From an uncultured Opitutaceae bacterium (lineage in GTDB: Bacteria; Verrucomicrobiota; Verrucomicrobiae; Opitutales; Opitutaceae): DNA of 7,754 nt. The stretch is taken from the NCBI GenBank assembly GCA_946482625.1, contig CAMLSH010000173.1:1-7754 (forward strand). The letters run 5' to 3'. The position numbers and the translations under genes were made by a program. The notes under the pieces are model-generated. The model ran no database searches. It saw only the letters and a list, made by a program, of their open reading frames with translations, and was not told the origin of the DNA. Shown piece by piece: positions 1 to 7,297 of the stretch (its first letter is position 1; each line of letters opens with the position of its first letter).

Positions 1-2411
1 CGGAGGACTTCGGAGAGGCCGCCGAGGAGGTTGATCTGGGCGAGTTCGGCGCCGGAGATTTCGCCGCTGCCACTGCCGATGAAGCTGTAGGGATCGCGGT
101 AATTCCCATCGCCGGAGAGGCGGAGATCGAGGCGGCCCGAAGCGAGGCGTTCCTGGAATTTGCTGCGCGGGGGCGGCGGCAGGTTTTTGCGGTAGGCGCC
201 GAATTCTTCGAGCGTCTGGATCGCCTGGCCGAGGGATCCGTTTTCGAGGGCGGCGTCGAAGCCGAGGCGGCGTTGGTCGCCCTTGCCGTTGAGACGGGCG
301 CGGCCGGTGACATAGCCGTTCGCGAAGCCGACGCGGAGGTCGTCGAGCTGGAGATCGTCGTCGTTGAGAACGGCGCGGGTGGTGAGATTGGAGAGAGGGA
401 AACCGAAAAAGGTAAACGGGCCGTTGGACTCGATCTGGATGCGGGCCTGTTCGTGTGGGCCGTCGGGGAAAGCCGGGCCGGTGAGGCGGCCGGTGGCGGT
501 GACGCGTGGGGGGCGCGTGAATACAAAGGGTTCGACGATGTCGGTGCCGGTCGTACCGAAAATGCGGGCGGCTTCGCGGAGGTCGAGGTCGGTGGCGATG
601 TCGAAGGAGTTGTAGCGCAGGGCGTTTTTAGCGAGGTCGACCTCGCGGGTGAAGGTACCACGCGCGAAGCCGCCGCCGCGGGTGGCGACGAGTTCCAGGC
701 CGTCGTAAAAATGCGGGCGGATGAAAAGCGTGGTGCGGACGTGATCGAACGGAACGGTGCGGATGACTGGACTGGTGGCGTCGGCGTGGAGGAAGACGAT
801 CGTGTCGTACGGTCGGCCCCAGCGGCCGGAGATCTCGATATCCGCGCGGGGCGGGCTGGAGGCGGAGAAGTCGAAATGGCTCCAGAAGTTGGGCCACCAG
901 GCGCTGAACCAGCCGGCGATGTCGGGCGGACGGAGCGCGCCGGTGAGGAGGAAACGGAAGTCGTTCGTTCTCGTATCCATCGTGTAACGTCCGCGCGCCT
1001 CGCTTTCGGCGGTTTTCAAGACGATGTGCTGCACGTCGAGCGCGGAGTTGGCGTACGTTATCTCGGCGGAGGCCGAGGCGATGGCGACACGGCGGACATC
1101 GACGGGGCCGGTGGCGACGCGGGCGCGAGCTTGGGAGAGTTTCCAGCCGGGGGCGAACTCGGCAGTGACGGCGAAGGCGGGCGGAGTCGTGGGTTTGACG
1201 ATCGCGCCGAGATCGCGGTTGGCGCGGCGGCTGGCGAGAGCGATGAGGGCTGGAGAGATTTTGCTGGAGGCGTCGAGGGTGCCGCTGCGTTCATCGAGAT
1301 CGACGCTTCCGGCGAGTTGCCAGGGTTCGTCAAGGAAGCGGAGGCCGAGGTTGGCGTGGAGATGCGGGAGTGCGCCGGTGATGCGACCGGTGGCGGACGC
1401 GGCGGTGAATTCGCGGAAGGTGAGCTGGCCGAGGGAAAAGTCGAAGGAGCGCGGAATGGGGCGGCGGCCGGACTGGATGCCGGTGAGCGCGGAGAGCTGG
1501 ACATTGGCGGCGCGCAGGCCTTCGGGGCCGTCGAGTTGCGCGAGGGAAAGTTGAATACGGGTTGTCCAGGGGCGCTGATTGATAAGCGGGACGGCCGCGG
1601 TGAGTGTGAGCGGACCCAGATCGAGCGTTTCGCCAGCGGGGATTTTGATCAGGCGGGCCTCGGGGAGGCGGGCGCCGAGCGCGGTGAGGCGGGCGTGGGC
1701 GATGGCGGCGCGGTCGGGGTGCGCATCGAGGACGATATCGAGATGGGGAGAATCGAACCACGCGGTTTTGGGCGCGTGCGTGGCGAACTGACGGGCAGCT
1801 TGAAAGTAGGTTTTGAGGATGAGATCGACGAGCCGGTCGGGGTCGCGCCGCGCGGAGCCTTCGCTGCGGGGAATCGAGATCGTGCCGCGCGCGGCCACCG
1901 TGAGGTTGGCGTAGCGGGTGGTTAATTGTTCGAGCTCGAGTTCGCGGCCGTGAATTTTGAGCGAGAGATCGAGGTCGGTGAAGATCGGTTCGTCGTGTCC
2001 GGAGGGCGAAAGGATGGGCGGAAGGTGGAGTTCGACGCCGCGTAGTTGAATTTCGGAGGCGCCGAAGTCGCCGGAGAGGAGCGCCCAGAAGTTCAGTGCG
2101 ACCTCCATGCTGCGGGCTTTGAGCAGGGGCTCGGGGTATTTGACGCTGGAGAAGGTGGCATCGCGTAGGAGAATGCGACCGCGGGGATCGATGGTGGCGG
2201 TGCCGAAATGCGCGGTGAGGCCGCGGGCGGTGTGTTTGTTTTCGAGGCGGTGGACGATCCAGGCGGGGATCGTGAGCTCGCGCGAGAAGGCGATCTTTAG
2301 CTGGAAAACGAAGATGATTCCTAGAACCAGCCAGAGAGTCCAAAGGATGAAACTGCAGGCGCCGTGTACGCAGTTTTTGCAGACGAACCAGGTTGTGGGG
2401 AGGATCTTCAT
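1..2411 (-). CDS. AsmA/DUF3971-like membrane-anchored large protein, 3' end cut by window edge
   Basis: The frame is open from an ATG at 2411 down to base 1, giving 803 codons and no stop, so the C-terminus lies outside the window. A hydrophobic segment at residues about 21-39 (ILWTLWLVLGIIFVF) is a signal anchor. The rest is a long polar region rich in alternating beta-strand-like stretches with repeated T-G-x-L/I motifs (for example TGRITGAL at 341, TGRLTGPA at 640). The last visible residues, 779-803, contain GSGSGEISGAEL followed by a hydrophobic LLGGL, resembling the C-terminal region of AsmA, DUF3971 and TamB-like proteins. Those families are known for roles in envelope lipid transport and outer-membrane homeostasis; the role here is inferred. 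An unusual CKNC motif (11-14) plus Cys19 precede the anchor. The only earlier in-frame start seen is a GTG inside a repeat, so the ATG is preferred. The gene lies 224 bp after the DUF4340 gene and may belong to the same unit. The family call is by overall character, not a strong motif. Confidence 0.72.
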   Translation of the reverse strand, partial: MKILPTTWFVCKNCVHGACSFILWTLWLVLGIIFVFQLKIAFSRELTIPAWIVHRLENKHTARGLTAHFGTATIDPRGRILLRDATFSSVKYPEPLLKARSMEVALNFWALLSGDFGASEIQLRGVELHLPPILSPSGHDEPIFTDLDLSLKIHGRELELEQLTTRYANLTVAARGTISIPRSEGSARRDPDRLVDLILKTYFQAARQFATHAPKTAWFDSPHLDIVLDAHPDRAAIAHARLTALGARLPEARLIKIPAGETLDLGPLTLTAAVPLINQRPWTTRIQLSLAQLDGPEGLRAANVQLSALTGIQSGRRPIPRSFDFSLGQLTFREFTAASATGRITGALPHLHANLGLRFLDEPWQLAGSVDLDERSGTLDASSKISPALIALASRRANRDLGAIVKPTTPPAFAVTAEFAPGWKLSQARARVATGPVDVRRVAIASASAEITYANSALDVQHIVLKTAESEARGRYTMDTRTNDFRFLLTGALRPPDIAGWFSAWWPNFWSHFDFSASSPPRADIEISGRWGRPYDTIVFLHADATSPVIRTVPFDHVRTTLFIRPHFYDGLELVATRGGGFARGTFTREVDLAKNALRYNSFDIATDLDLREAARIFGTTGTDIVEPFVFTRPPRVTATGRLTGPAFPDGPHEQARIQIESNGPFTFFGFPLSNLTTRAVLNDDDLQLDDLRVGFANGYVTGRARLNGKGDQRRLGFDAALENGSLGQAIQTLEEFGAYRKNLPPPPRSKFQERLASGRLDLRLSGDGNYRDPYSFIGSGSGEISGAELAQINLLGGLSEVL

Positions 2412-2443
2412 GCGGCGGAGTCGGCGACGCGGGCATGAAGGAA

Positions 2444-2475
2444 ATGACCAATGACCATTGGCCACTGACCAGTGG
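2444..2475. repeat. Heptad array A, containing two adjacent small palindromes
   Basis: This stretch begins with two ATGACCA heptads and continues with diverged heptads (TTGGCCA, CTGACCA) of the same 7-bp period. It also resolves into two abutting perfect hairpins: CCAATG-AC-CATTGG (2448-2461) and CCACTG-AC-CAGTGG (2462-2475). They differ only at one stem pair, where both partners change. The array lies 33 bp upstream of the AsmA-like start, in the same plus-strand orientation as the arrays at 6294 and 7166. Confidence 0.8.
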
Positions 2476-2528
2476 ACGGAGCGCGGCCGGTGCGGGAACG
2501 GTGAAGCGGTGGCCGGGAGGGGGCGAAG

Positions 2529-2561
2529 GTGTTCAACGCGCTCGGAGTGCGCGTTCCAACT
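2529..2561. repeat. Interspersed hairpin element, copy 1
   Basis: A perfect 7-bp stem, AACGCGC (2535-2541) and GCGCGTT (2549-2555), encloses the loop TCGGAGT. With its flanks the 33-bp unit matches the unit at 7298-7330 at 28 positions. The loop is identical in both, and the second stem pair is A-T here but G-C in the other copy. It sits between the DUF4340 stop and the AsmA-like start. It has no following T tract, so it does not look like a standard intrinsic terminator. Confidence 0.75.
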
Positions 2562-2635
2562 GGGGCGCGCGGGAGCCGGGCAGGCGAGGGGGCGGGACTG
2601 CTCACTCCGAGGTGCATCGGTTCACGCGGCCGAGA

Positions 2636-4627
2636 TCAGGGGGCGCCGTTGGGGGCTTCGGGGCCGGGGTCGCGTGAGCCGTAGGTGAGTGTGAAGAGGG
2701 CGTCGAGCAGGGGTTGCTCGACCTCGAAGACGACGTTCAGGCCTGGGTCGGATGCGCCCGCGAGCTGGACGCCGCCGCCGGCGCGGTCGGCCAGGAAGAG
2801 AGTGGAGGTGATCGGCGTGGCGCCGGAGCCGCCGGGCATGAGCGTGGCGTCGAGACGATATTTCCACCCGCGTTCTTCGCCGGCGGTGAAGACGGTGTTG
2901 GTGAATTCGGAGGCGATGAAGTTTTTCGCGCGGAGGACGCGCAGCTGGCTCACGAGGCTGTCGATGACTGCGCGGTCGAGGGTGGAGTCGGCGGGCAAGG
3001 GCAGCGCTGTGTCCAAGAGGACGGCGCCGCTGACCAACTCGGAAAGTTTGAGGGCCGTGATGGTCGTGCTGGCGGGGAGCTCACGGAGGAGACGCTGACG
3101 GTAATGGAGGGGATCGACGGGGGTTTCGTTGAGGATCTCGTCCGAGACGTGGAAGATGGTTTCTTGACTGCCGAGGCGGGCGTAGGTCTGGCGGTCCTGG
3201 CCTGAGCCGATGAAGAGGCGGATCGTCGCGCTGGAGGAAGCGCCTGTCGTGGTGAGGCTGATACTGCGAGCGGGGCGGCTGAAGCCGAGGGCTTCTTTCT
3301 GGGCTTCGGAGGGGACGTCGATGAACGCTGGAATAGTCTCGGTGGCCTCGGCGGAGAGGCGGAGGAGGCTGGCGATGAGACGTTCGACGATGGTGGCGTC
3401 GGCGGGATGTGTTTGGACATCGCGGCCCGGGATGCGGCGGACGATCTGCCAGTCTTTCGTGGAGGCTTCGAGACGTTGCAGGACGATCTCCTCAGAGGAC
3501 TGGGGCGATGACAGGGTGATGGCGGAGAGAGTGGCGGGATCGAGGTCGAGGATTTGTTTTTCGCGGAGTTCGCGCTGGGCATTGAGGAGGGTGCCTTGGA
3601 AGAATTTGTCCTTCACGGAGACCGTGAACAGCGTGGCGTTGGCCGGGGAGGTGCCGCCGGTCTCGTCGCCTTCCATGATGGCGTAGTACAGCGTGGCTTT
3701 TTCCTCGGGCGTGACCGGACCGGCAGATTCGTCGGTGGGCTCCGGCGTTTCTGGCGCGGGTGTGGCCGGGGCGGGCACGACGGGACCGAGGAGCAGGGTT
3801 TCGCGGCGGTTGTTGCCATCGACGGTGATGCGGAGAGCGGGAGTGGCGAGGGCTGCGCGGGCGGCTTCGCCTTCGCCGGCGGGGATGAAATTGTGGACGC
3901 GGAGTTCGCGCAGGCCGCTGAGGGCGAGCTCGGTATTCACTTTGCTGGCACGCGTCTGAGTGACGCTGAGGCCTTCGATGAGCCAGCGGTCGTTTTCGCG
4001 GCGGAACCGGATGCGGGAACCGCCGGCGGGTTCGAGGTTGAAGGAGCGAACTTCGAAAACCTGGATGGTGAAGAGTTCGTTGGAGCGGAGGGACTGGAGT
4101 GTGCGGGCGAGGTTTTCCGCGAGGCTGCGGGGCACGACGTTGATGCGGGTGCCGTCGGGAGAAAGAATGTAGAGGCGGTTGCCGACGTCGGTAGCGTTGC
4201 CGATGCGGACAAGCACGGGTGAAGGTTCCGGAGCGCCGGGGACGGGGGCGGGAGTGAAGGAAAGGGTGAACGGCGGTTTTTCGAGGCCGTAATCGGCGAG
4301 GGTCCTGCCGCTGTTGCCGAGTTCGTCGACCGGGAAGGCGGAGACTGGACGGAGGAACTGGAGCTCGTTGACGATGCTGCGGACGGCGAATTCGTTGGCG
4401 GGCCAGGCGAGCGGTTCGGTGAGGAGCCATTTTTCGCCGCGTCGTTCGAGGTGGGTAAGCGTTTTGCCCTCTATGTTGGAGATGGTGAGCGACTGGATGT
4501 TGGAGACTTCCGGGCCGAGGATGCTGGTGTTATCCGTCGCCGGCACGAAGTCGCCGCGCACGAAGAAAATGAAATAGAACAGCGCGACGTTCAGGAAGAT
4601 GAGGACGAGGGTGACTTTGGTTCTCAC
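2636..4627 (-). CDS. DUF4340 domain protein, membrane-anchored, with internal duplication
   Basis: The 663-residue product begins with a signal anchor (residues 5-23, VTLVLIFLNVALFYFIFFV), followed by a large, probably periplasmic region. The DUF4340 signature appears as W-L-L-T-E-P...W-P-A-N followed by an amphipathic helix (66-92). It recurs as DWQIVRRIP...HPAD plus helix (392-424). Each half ends in a similar motif: LRELRVHNFI (239-248) and LRVLRAKNFI (562-571). This indicates two tandem DUF4340 units, joined by a Pro/Thr/Glu-rich linker at 284-310. The start is GTG: an in-frame TAA lies 12 codons upstream (4661-4663), and no ATG would keep the anchor. No clear Shine-Dalgarno sequence precedes it. 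DUF4340 has no established biochemical function but is commonly found beside GldG-type ABC transporter genes, as here, 103 bp after the GldG gene. It is probably an accessory subunit of that transporter. There are no recognisable catalytic residues. Confidence 0.88.
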   Translation of the reverse strand: MRTKVTLVLIFLNVALFYFIFFVRGDFVPATDNTSILGPEVSNIQSLTISNIEGKTLTHLERRGEKWLLTEPLAWPANEFAVRSIVNELQFLRPVSAFPVDELGNSGRTLADYGLEKPPFTLSFTPAPVPGAPEPSPVLVRIGNATDVGNRLYILSPDGTRINVVPRSLAENLARTLQSLRSNELFTIQVFEVRSFNLEPAGGSRIRFRRENDRWLIEGLSVTQTRASKVNTELALSGLRELRVHNFIPAGEGEAARAALATPALRITVDGNNRRETLLLGPVVPAPATPAPETPEPTDESAGPVTPEEKATLYYAIMEGDETGGTSPANATLFTVSVKDKFFQGTLLNAQRELREKQILDLDPATLSAITLSSPQSSEEIVLQRLEASTKDWQIVRRIPGRDVQTHPADATIVERLIASLLRLSAEATETIPAFIDVPSEAQKEALGFSRPARSISLTTTGASSSATIRLFIGSGQDRQTYARLGSQETIFHVSDEILNETPVDPLHYRQRLLRELPASTTITALKLSELVSGAVLLDTALPLPADSTLDRAVIDSLVSQLRVLRAKNFIASEFTNTVFTAGEERGWKYRLDATLMPGGSGATPITSTLFLADRAGGGVQLAGASDPGLNVVFEVEQPLLDALFTLTYGSRDPGPEAPNGAP

Positions 4628-4628
4628 G

Positions 4629-4642
4629 GGAAAGGCGAAGGG
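4629..4642 (-). promoter_or_regulatory. Pyrimidine-rich leader motif before the DUF4340 start
   Basis: Read on the coding strand, CCCTTCGCCTTTCC ends 1 nt before the GTG start. A near-identical motif, CCCTTCGCCTTCC, ends 5 nt before the start of the GldG gene. Neither resembles a Shine-Dalgarno sequence. The role is unknown, and with two copies a chance match in C-rich leaders cannot be excluded. Confidence 0.3.
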
Positions 4643-4694
4643 AAAATTAGAAATGCGGACTTAGGATAGTGGCGGAGCGGTGGAGGCGCTGGGC

Positions 4695-4722
4695 CAACGC
4701 TCAACTTTTAACTTTCAAGGGA
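4695..4722. repeat. Heptad array of the CAACTTT type
   Basis: Four 7-bp units follow each other: CAACGCT, CAACTTT, TAACTTT, CAAGGGA, the last diverged. The array lies between the GldG stop (4731) and the DUF4340 start. The unit sequence differs from the ATGACCA arrays elsewhere in the window but has the same period and the same intergenic location. Confidence 0.55.
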
Positions 4723-4730
4723 CGGAGATT

Positions 4731-6221
4731 TTAACGGCGGCGGGTCCAGTAGACGAGGAGGCCGAGGAGGGCGGCGGCGGCGGGCAGGCCGAAGAGGAGG
4801 CTGTAGCGGAGGCGGACGAGTTCCTGGCGGCTGAGGGAGAGCTGGAATTTGTCGATCTTGCGCGGCGGGACGCTGAGCATGTTGTCGCGTTCGACGAGCC
4901 AGTTGAGGGCGGAGAAGAAGAGGACCTGGTTGTCGTGCTCAAGAATGCGGTCGTTCGCGATGAAGTCGGAGGACCCGAAGGCGACGAGCCGGCCGACCGG
5001 GACGCTGAAGGGGAGGTTGTCCTTGGCGGCGAGACGTTCGGCGGCGGCGACGAGGGAGATTTCTTTGTCTTTGAAACCGCGCAGGTCGACGCGAGGGGTG
5101 AATTTGCGGTCGCCCTTAGCGTGGTCGCGTTCACCCCACGCTGTGAGGCTGGCGCCGACGAGTTGGGATACGGAGCGGCTGGGATCGGGGATAGCGCTTG
5201 GATTCGGGCGGATGGATCGAGCGGCGCCGAAACGGAGCTGACCTTTGTTGTCGATGAGCAGCTGGGTGATTGGGTGCGGCCAGTAACCGTTGAGGATGAG
5301 ATCGCCGGTGTTGGTTTGGGCGCCGGGGGCGTCGTCGAAGATCCAGACATTATCGGCGATGAGGCCCCAGTCGTAGAAGAGATCTTCGAGGCCGGTGGGA
5401 TTCACGCCGGGGGAGGTGAAGATCATGAGGCGGCCGGCGTCTTCGCTCAGGTACCGTCGGAGGAGTTCTTGTTCGAGATCGCTGTAACGACTGGTGGCGC
5501 CGACGGAGACGATGAGGTCGGGCTTCCCGGTTAGTTGGTCGGGGATCTTGCGTGCGCGCGCGAGGTCGAGCGTATCGAGTTCGTAGTTACGGGCGAGGAG
5601 GCTGTCGCGCAGTTCGGAAAGGCCGCGGTGGGGATTGACGTCGGCGATCTCCGCCTCGCCGTGGCCGGTGAGGAAATAGATCTTTTTCCGGTCGGCGCTG
5701 GCGACGTCGAGGATGGCGGCGGTGAAGGCTTGTTCGCCGAGGAAGGCTTCGCGCTGTTTGTCTTTGAAGGTGTAGAGCTCTCCCATCGTGATTTCGCGAC
5801 GGCGTTCGCCGCTGAGGAACAGCACCGTGTTTTCCCGTAGATCCAGCTGACGGGCGTCGGCGGGGCGTTGGTAGATGTCGATATGGTCGACGGTGATGCG
5901 GGCGTTGGGGCGGGTGGCCGTGGCGTAGACGTACTCGCGAAGGAGTTCGGTGATGTCGCGGTAGGCTTGCTCAAGGTCGGCGTTGTCGGGTTTTTCGGCG
6001 AAGGTGACGATGACGCGGACGGGTTTGTTGAGCCGGTCGAGATAGGACGTGGTCTCGGCGGAGAGGGAGTGTTTACGGAGACGGGTGAGGTCGAAGCGCC
6101 AGCTGTAGTGAAGAGCGAGGTAGTTGAGTCCGCCGAAGAGGCTGAGGAAGAGGAGGGCCTGCAGCACGAGGTTGATCGTGCGGAGCCAGCGGGTGGCGCG
6201 GAAGCTGTTGGGAAAGGACAT
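4731..6221 (-). CDS. GldG-family ABC transporter auxiliary protein
   Basis: The 496-residue product has one membrane segment near the N-terminus (17-37) and one at the C-terminus (473-491), leaving a large domain of about 430 residues between them, probably periplasmic. Just after the first segment, FDLTRLRKHSLS (43-54) matches the typical GldG-family entry motif (R/F-D-L-T...S-L-S). It is followed by KPVRVIVTF, as in ABC_transp_aux domains. YFLTGHGE (182-189), GSSDFIAND (416-424) and NWLVER (440-445) are further family-typical motifs. In Bacteroidota, GldG works with GldF and the ATPase GldA in gliding motility; homologues are widespread in non-gliding bacteria, where the substrate is unknown. 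The ATG start leaves a short basic N-terminus (RATRWLR) before the anchor, consistent with the cytoplasmic side. It stands between the permease and DUF4340 genes, supporting a role as transporter accessory subunit. No frame disruption was seen. Gliding itself is not implied. Confidence 0.9.
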   Translation of the reverse strand: MSFPNSFRATRWLRTINLVLQALLFLSLFGGLNYLALHYSWRFDLTRLRKHSLSAETTSYLDRLNKPVRVIVTFAEKPDNADLEQAYRDITELLREYVYATATRPNARITVDHIDIYQRPADARQLDLRENTVLFLSGERRREITMGELYTFKDKQREAFLGEQAFTAAILDVASADRKKIYFLTGHGEAEIADVNPHRGLSELRDSLLARNYELDTLDLARARKIPDQLTGKPDLIVSVGATSRYSDLEQELLRRYLSEDAGRLMIFTSPGVNPTGLEDLFYDWGLIADNVWIFDDAPGAQTNTGDLILNGYWPHPITQLLIDNKGQLRFGAARSIRPNPSAIPDPSRSVSQLVGASLTAWGERDHAKGDRKFTPRVDLRGFKDKEISLVAAAERLAAKDNLPFSVPVGRLVAFGSSDFIANDRILEHDNQVLFFSALNWLVERDNMLSVPPRKIDKFQLSLSRQELVRLRYSLLFGLPAAAALLGLLVYWTRRR

Positions 6222-6226
6222 CCGTT

Positions 6227-6239
6227 GGAAGGCGAAGGG
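6227..6239 (-). promoter_or_regulatory. Pyrimidine-rich leader motif before the GldG-family start
   Basis: Coding-strand CCCTTCGCCTTCC lies 5 nt upstream of the ATG, and a one-base-longer version precedes the DUF4340 start. There is no purine-rich Shine-Dalgarno sequence at the expected place. Function is unknown. Confidence 0.3.
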
Positions 6240-6293
6240 CTAGAGGCGAAAGGAGGGAAGCGTTACCGTGAGGGTTTAAGACGGTGGTTCGGA

Positions 6294-6326
6294 ATGACCA
6301 ATGACCAGTGACCAATGACCAATGAC
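6294..6326. repeat. Heptad array B (ATGACCA units)
   Basis: The array holds four complete 7-bp units of (A/G)TGACCA plus a partial ATGAC; the third unit begins with G. It lies between the permease stop (6377) and the GldG start (6221). It matches the array at 7166-7198 in length, orientation and 3' border (TGACGG), differing only at the first base of some units. Confidence 0.88.
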
Positions 6327-6376
6327 GGCGGGCAGGAGCGCGGGCGGTGGTGGGCAGGATTTGGCATGGCGAAGGG

Positions 6377-7129
6377 TCAGCTGTGGATGAGTTTCGCCTC
6401 GACGCCGAGGATGCTGAAGATGAGGCAGAGCACCGAACCGCTGACGTAGAAGAGGAGCTGGCGTGTATCGACGATGCCGCGACTGAAGTCGCCGAGGTGC
6501 TGGAGGACCTGGGCGCTTTCGACGGCGACCTTTACCTGGGTCAGACTCTCACGGTTGAGCGCTTCGAGATCGGCGAGGAAGTGCGTGCCGAGAAGGAGGA
6601 TGAAGAGGATGGTGAAGCTGAAAATGCCGGCGACGGCCTGGTTGCGGGAGAGGGAGCTGGCGAAGATGCCGGCGGCGATGAAGAAGAGCCCGGAGACGGC
6701 GATGAAGAGGTAGCCGCCGAAGAGCGGGCCGGTGTCGAAATCGCCGGCGAAGCGCCGGAGCAGGTAGAAGAACGCAGCGGTGGAGGCCCAGAGGAGAATG
6801 TAGAGGAAGTAAGCGGCGCCGAATTTGCCGAGGACGACTTCGAAGGTGCTGACAGGCGTGGTGAGCAGCGTCTCCAAGGTGCCGTTACGGCGTTCCTCGG
6901 AGATGCTTTTCATGGTGAGCAGCGGCACCATGAAGAGGACCGGCAGGGGGAAGACGCCGAAGAATGCGCCGGCGGGGGAGATCTCCATCGGGCCGCGGCT
7001 GTATTCCTCAAGCATGGTCGTGAACATGAGGCCCATGACGATGAGGAAGAGGACGCCGGCGATGTAGGTGCTGGGACTGACCAGCAACATGCGGATCTCG
7101 TGGCTGAGAATGGTGAGGAAGTGGCGCAT
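6377..7129 (-). CDS. ABC-2 type transporter permease, GldF-like
   Basis: The 250-residue product is hydrophobic, with six likely membrane segments at about 21-40, 55-73, 103-123, 137-158, 165-186 and 225-244, the usual size and topology of an ABC-2 permease subunit. Between the second and third segments, EERRNGTLETLLTTPVS (78-94) followed by a VLGKF stretch is the conserved cytoplasmic loop of GldF-like and NosY-like permeases, thought to contact the ATPase. The N-terminus (MRHFLTILSHEIRMLLVSP) is the usual amphipathic entry helix. The ATPase gene lies upstream and the GldG-family gene downstream, so it is probably the membrane pore of that complex. Start is ATG; no Shine-Dalgarno sequence is visible before it. 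The 296-bp gap from the ATPase gene is long for an operon and is filled with repeats. The transported substrate cannot be read from the sequence. Confidence 0.93.
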   Translation of the reverse strand: MRHFLTILSHEIRMLLVSPSTYIAGVLFLIVMGLMFTTMLEEYSRGPMEISPAGAFFGVFPLPVLFMVPLLTMKSISEERRNGTLETLLTTPVSTFEVVLGKFGAAYFLYILLWASTAAFFYLLRRFAGDFDTGPLFGGYLFIAVSGLFFIAAGIFASSLSRNQAVAGIFSFTILFILLLGTHFLADLEALNRESLTQVKVAVESAQVLQHLGDFSRGIVDTRQLLFYVSGSVLCLIFSILGVEAKLIHS

Positions 7130-7165
7130 GGCGATCAGCGGGAAAGCGGGCGGGGGGAGAGGGGA

Positions 7166-7198
7166 ATGACCAGTGACCAGTGACCAATGACCAGTGAC
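7166..7198. repeat. Heptad array C (A/G-TGACCA units)
   Basis: Four full 7-bp units (ATGACCA, GTGACCA, GTGACCA, ATGACCA) and a partial GTGAC lie 37 bp upstream of the permease start. The array has the same orientation and border as array B. It is followed on the plus strand by ACGGAGCGC, also found right after array A. Confidence 0.88.
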
Positions 7199-7210
7199 GG
7201 AGCGCAGGGG

Positions 7211-7245
7211 CTGGCAGTTGGCAATTGGTCGTTGGTTGTTGGGCG
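7211..7245. repeat. Heptad array of the TTGGNNR type
   Basis: Five 7-bp units follow without interruption: CTGGCAG, TTGGCAA, TTGGTCG, TTGGTTG, TTGGGCG. The unit TTGGTCG is one base from the reverse complement of the TGACCAA phase of arrays B and C, so this looks like a diverged, inverted relative of them. It begins 12 bp after array C. Confidence 0.75.
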
Positions 7246-7297
7246 CAGGCGGGGGGCGGGAACGTGGGAGATAGTGTGGCGGGAAACGTGGGTGAAC

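Noticed and set aside
273..1925. Plus-strand open frame of 550 codons opposite the AsmA-like gene
   Set aside because: Its product is a low-complexity run rich in Gly, Ala, Glu, Asp and Val with no recognisable motif. It arises because the real minus-strand gene has C-rich third positions, which remove stops on the opposite strand.
1330..2451. Minus-strand frame of 373 codons overlapping the AsmA-like gene
   Set aside because: Arg/Pro/His-rich product typical of an off-frame reading of GC-rich coding DNA. The frame beginning at 2411 has the membrane anchor and normal composition and continues to the window edge.
2444..2475. CRISPR-like array
   Set aside because: Units are 7 bp with no spacers between them, here and in the other arrays; this is a tandem microrepeat, not a CRISPR.
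2408..2617. Short peptide gene across the heptad repeat (TGQWPMVIGH-like translation)
   Set aside because: The peptide is simply a translation of the heptad array; such reading frames are a common annotation artefact in repeat-rich genomes.
4680..5534. Plus-strand open frame of 284 codons opposite the GldG gene
   Set aside because: Acidic, low-complexity product lying wholly opposite a gene with clear family motifs; an antisense shadow.
6347..7183. Plus-strand open frame of 278 codons opposite the permease
   Set aside because: Extremely Glu/Asp/Gly-rich with no motif; it is the complement of codons for hydrophobic residues in the permease.
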